Assembly (NCBI RefSeq): GCF_016920785.2
Contig: NW_024609857.1
Location: 9,195,618-9,259,617 of the forward strand
Direction: 5' to 3'
Source of the DNA: Ixodes scapularis
Taxonomy: Eukaryota; Arthropoda; Arachnida; Ixodida; Ixodidae
DNA: 64,000 nucleotides
Each line of letters starts with the position of its first letter. The stretch's first letter is position 1. Below the pieces are notes generated by a model. It was not told the DNA's origin. It did not search any database and saw nothing but the letters and a program-made list of their open reading frames with translations. The position numbers and the translations under genes were made by a program. Below, piece after piece: positions 62,511-64,000 of this stretch.

Positions 62511-64000
62511 GTGGGTGGCATTGTTTGTCACGTCTTTGAGCGACTTCGCTTTCCTCTTTGAAACATAGTTTTTTTACGGCGGAGCTGTTAAGGGCTAGTT
62601 TCCCCAGTTTCGTGTCCATCACCAAATAAATGTTGACACAAAACTGTGGATAGCTACTGTCATCTATGAGCGACAATGGCAACCAGACAATTGGCTTGCC
62701 GGTCATCTGGTTGCCGCCGTTGCTCATAGAAGGCGGCAACCATTCCAGCCTTTTCACTCTGGTTTTCACCAGAGTGGAAATGCTTTAGACGTCGTCCTAG
62801 AGGTCATCCTTGAGGTCATCCTTGAGGTCGTCCTAGAAGTCGTCCTCGAGGTCGTCCTAGACGTCGTCTCTGAGGTCGTCCTAGACGTCGTCTCTGAGGT
62901 CGTCCTAGGCGTCGTCTCTGAGGTCGTCCTAGGCGTCGTCCTTAAGGTCGTCCTAGGCGTCGTCCTTAAGGTCATCCTAGAGGTCGTCCTATGGGCGTCG
63001 TCCTTGAGGTCGTCCTACCATAGTACAGCTTCGCTGGTCTTCCTTCACCAGAGTGGAAAGGCTGGAAGTTTTCCACTCTGAAAGAAAAAAAGAGTGGCGT
63101 GATGTTGCGAGAAACCGTCACGAAATAACTGTCATGTGCTTGGCAAATTTAGTGAACATACCCGCGTCCTGTTGAGTTTGGCGAGAGTGTGTCCCGCTGA
63201 TGGCCTCGGCGTGATGGGCATTGCATGGCTCCATGGTGCGACACTGTGAAGTGCTGTGACATCACATGGCGTCATAACTTCGCGCAACTTCATTACGTCA
63301 ATAGACTACTTCCATAAAGCCCTGCATGCAACACGGCGCATGTTGCACTCTGGGAACTAGTTGGCCAGGGAGGAGAGTGCCATGCTTTCGGTTTCGATCG
63401 ACACGTCGACAAGAGGTTATACACAAAGCGTGGATTATAAACGGCCGTTATTTTATGTTTTCTGGTCCCGAGAGCGTCGTTTGTTGTCTCTAAACTAACC
63501 TAAATGGCCAGACCTCAAAGCTTTAGCACAAGCCTGAGACGTATAGCTTGTCTTAGTGCATGCTTGTTGTATTTTTGTACTTAAGTTTTTCTGTTAGCGT
63601 TTTGAGGTATGTGGACGAGCCAGTGCTGGGAATCTCGACGCTGCAAAGCTCGGGGATCTTGCTTGTGTACGAATCAACGAGCTGTAGACACCAGTAAGTA
63701 TGCATACATCGAGCTCGCGCCTTTACATTAGTGTTGTTGATCAGGAAGTTTGTTTCGTGCGTCCATAGACGAAATATAAATTTTTGCAATTACTGTTTTT
63801 CTTAATACGCCTGAGTATGCGAGGTAAAACTCGGAGGCGCCATTGAAAAGCTCCATTTGAACACACTTCTCATCGCTTATCTGTACTGCCCCGCAGCACT
63901 GCACGAATTCGTGATGTCCCCACCCGCTTGCATTTCACTAATATTCAACATTGCATATACGCATAAAGTTATCCTGCAGTCATATAGGCACATTCGCACA
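62511..64000. other. Start of CCDC66 intron 11, no further exon recognised
   Basis: After exon 11 the sequence holds a fragment resembling repeat family B (62571-62601), the minisatellite, and 0.9 kb of unremarkable DNA. The remaining CCDC66 exons, which must exist because the exon ends in phase 2, were not seen here. CCDC66 introns at 53676-54623, 57016-57956 and 60876-62152 also contain nothing I can name. Confidence 0.4.
62640..63090. repeat. 12-bp-unit minisatellite framed by inverted repeats
   Basis: From about 62788 to 63018 the unit GTCGTCCTAGAG and variants (GTCATCCTTGAG, GTCGTCTCTGAG) repeats about 19 times. Flanks hold inverted pairs: CAATGGCAACC...GGTTGCCGCCGTTG at 62668-62716, and CCAGCCTTTTCACTCTGG against CCAGAGTGGAAAGGCTGG on either side of the array. 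It follows exon 11 of the CCDC66-like gene. Confidence 0.85.

Noticed and set aside
62766..62975. Thr/Arg repeat frame on the minus strand
   Set aside because: It is the translation of the 12-bp minisatellite.
62788..63018. CRISPR-like array
   Set aside because: Units are contiguous 12-mers with no spacers, in a eukaryotic context; it is a minisatellite.

Overview
This window looks like nuclear DNA of an arthropod with a large, repeat-rich genome. A hard tick or related chelicerate is my best guess. That rests on intron sizes of up to about 10 kb, metazoan gene content, an I-like LINE, and many small inverted-repeat transposons. It is an inference; the sequence alone does not prove the species. 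There are no bacterial operons, CRISPR arrays or rRNA genes.

Three protein genes can be reconstructed exon by exon, with GT-AG or GC-AG borders and matching codon phases. (1) At 1-5.2 kb on the + strand lie the last exons of an unidentified charged, coiled-coil-like protein, with two possible polyadenylated ends. (2) From 37.15 kb down to 9.2 kb on the - strand lies a complete ataxin-7 gene (ATXN7, SAGA deubiquitinase-module subunit). It has 12 coding exons, 923 codons and a 3' UTR of about 3.3 kb. (3) From 38.02 kb on the + strand, running off the right end, lies a CCDC66-like centrosome/cilium protein, with 11 coding exons visible (580 codons). ATXN7 and CCDC66 are head to head with 864 bp between their start codons, so they probably share a bidirectional promoter. 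The gene at the left edge and ATXN7 converge, tail to tail, across about 4 kb.

Almost everything else is transposon sequence. Intron 2 of the CCDC66-like gene holds an apparently full-length 5.9 kb non-LTR retrotransposon with intact ORF1 and ORF2 and a 10-bp target-site duplication. Around it are many short non-autonomous DNA elements: four with TTAA duplications and TTAAAGG termini (Kolobok/T2-like), six with CAGT termini (pogo-like), five with CC(R)TATTT-like termini and TA duplications, and four hAT-like elements, three of which carry other elements nested inside them. One CR1/jockey-like LINE fragment, several dispersed repeat pairs, tandem duplications and a 12-bp-unit minisatellite complete the picture.

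The genes are not an operon. What links them is the shared promoter of ATXN7 and CCDC66. The most unusual features are that promoter, the intact LINE, the layered hAT/pogo/Kolobok insertions, and an almost perfect 140-nt hairpin at 40.1-40.3 kb. I did not find a clearly new biological system.
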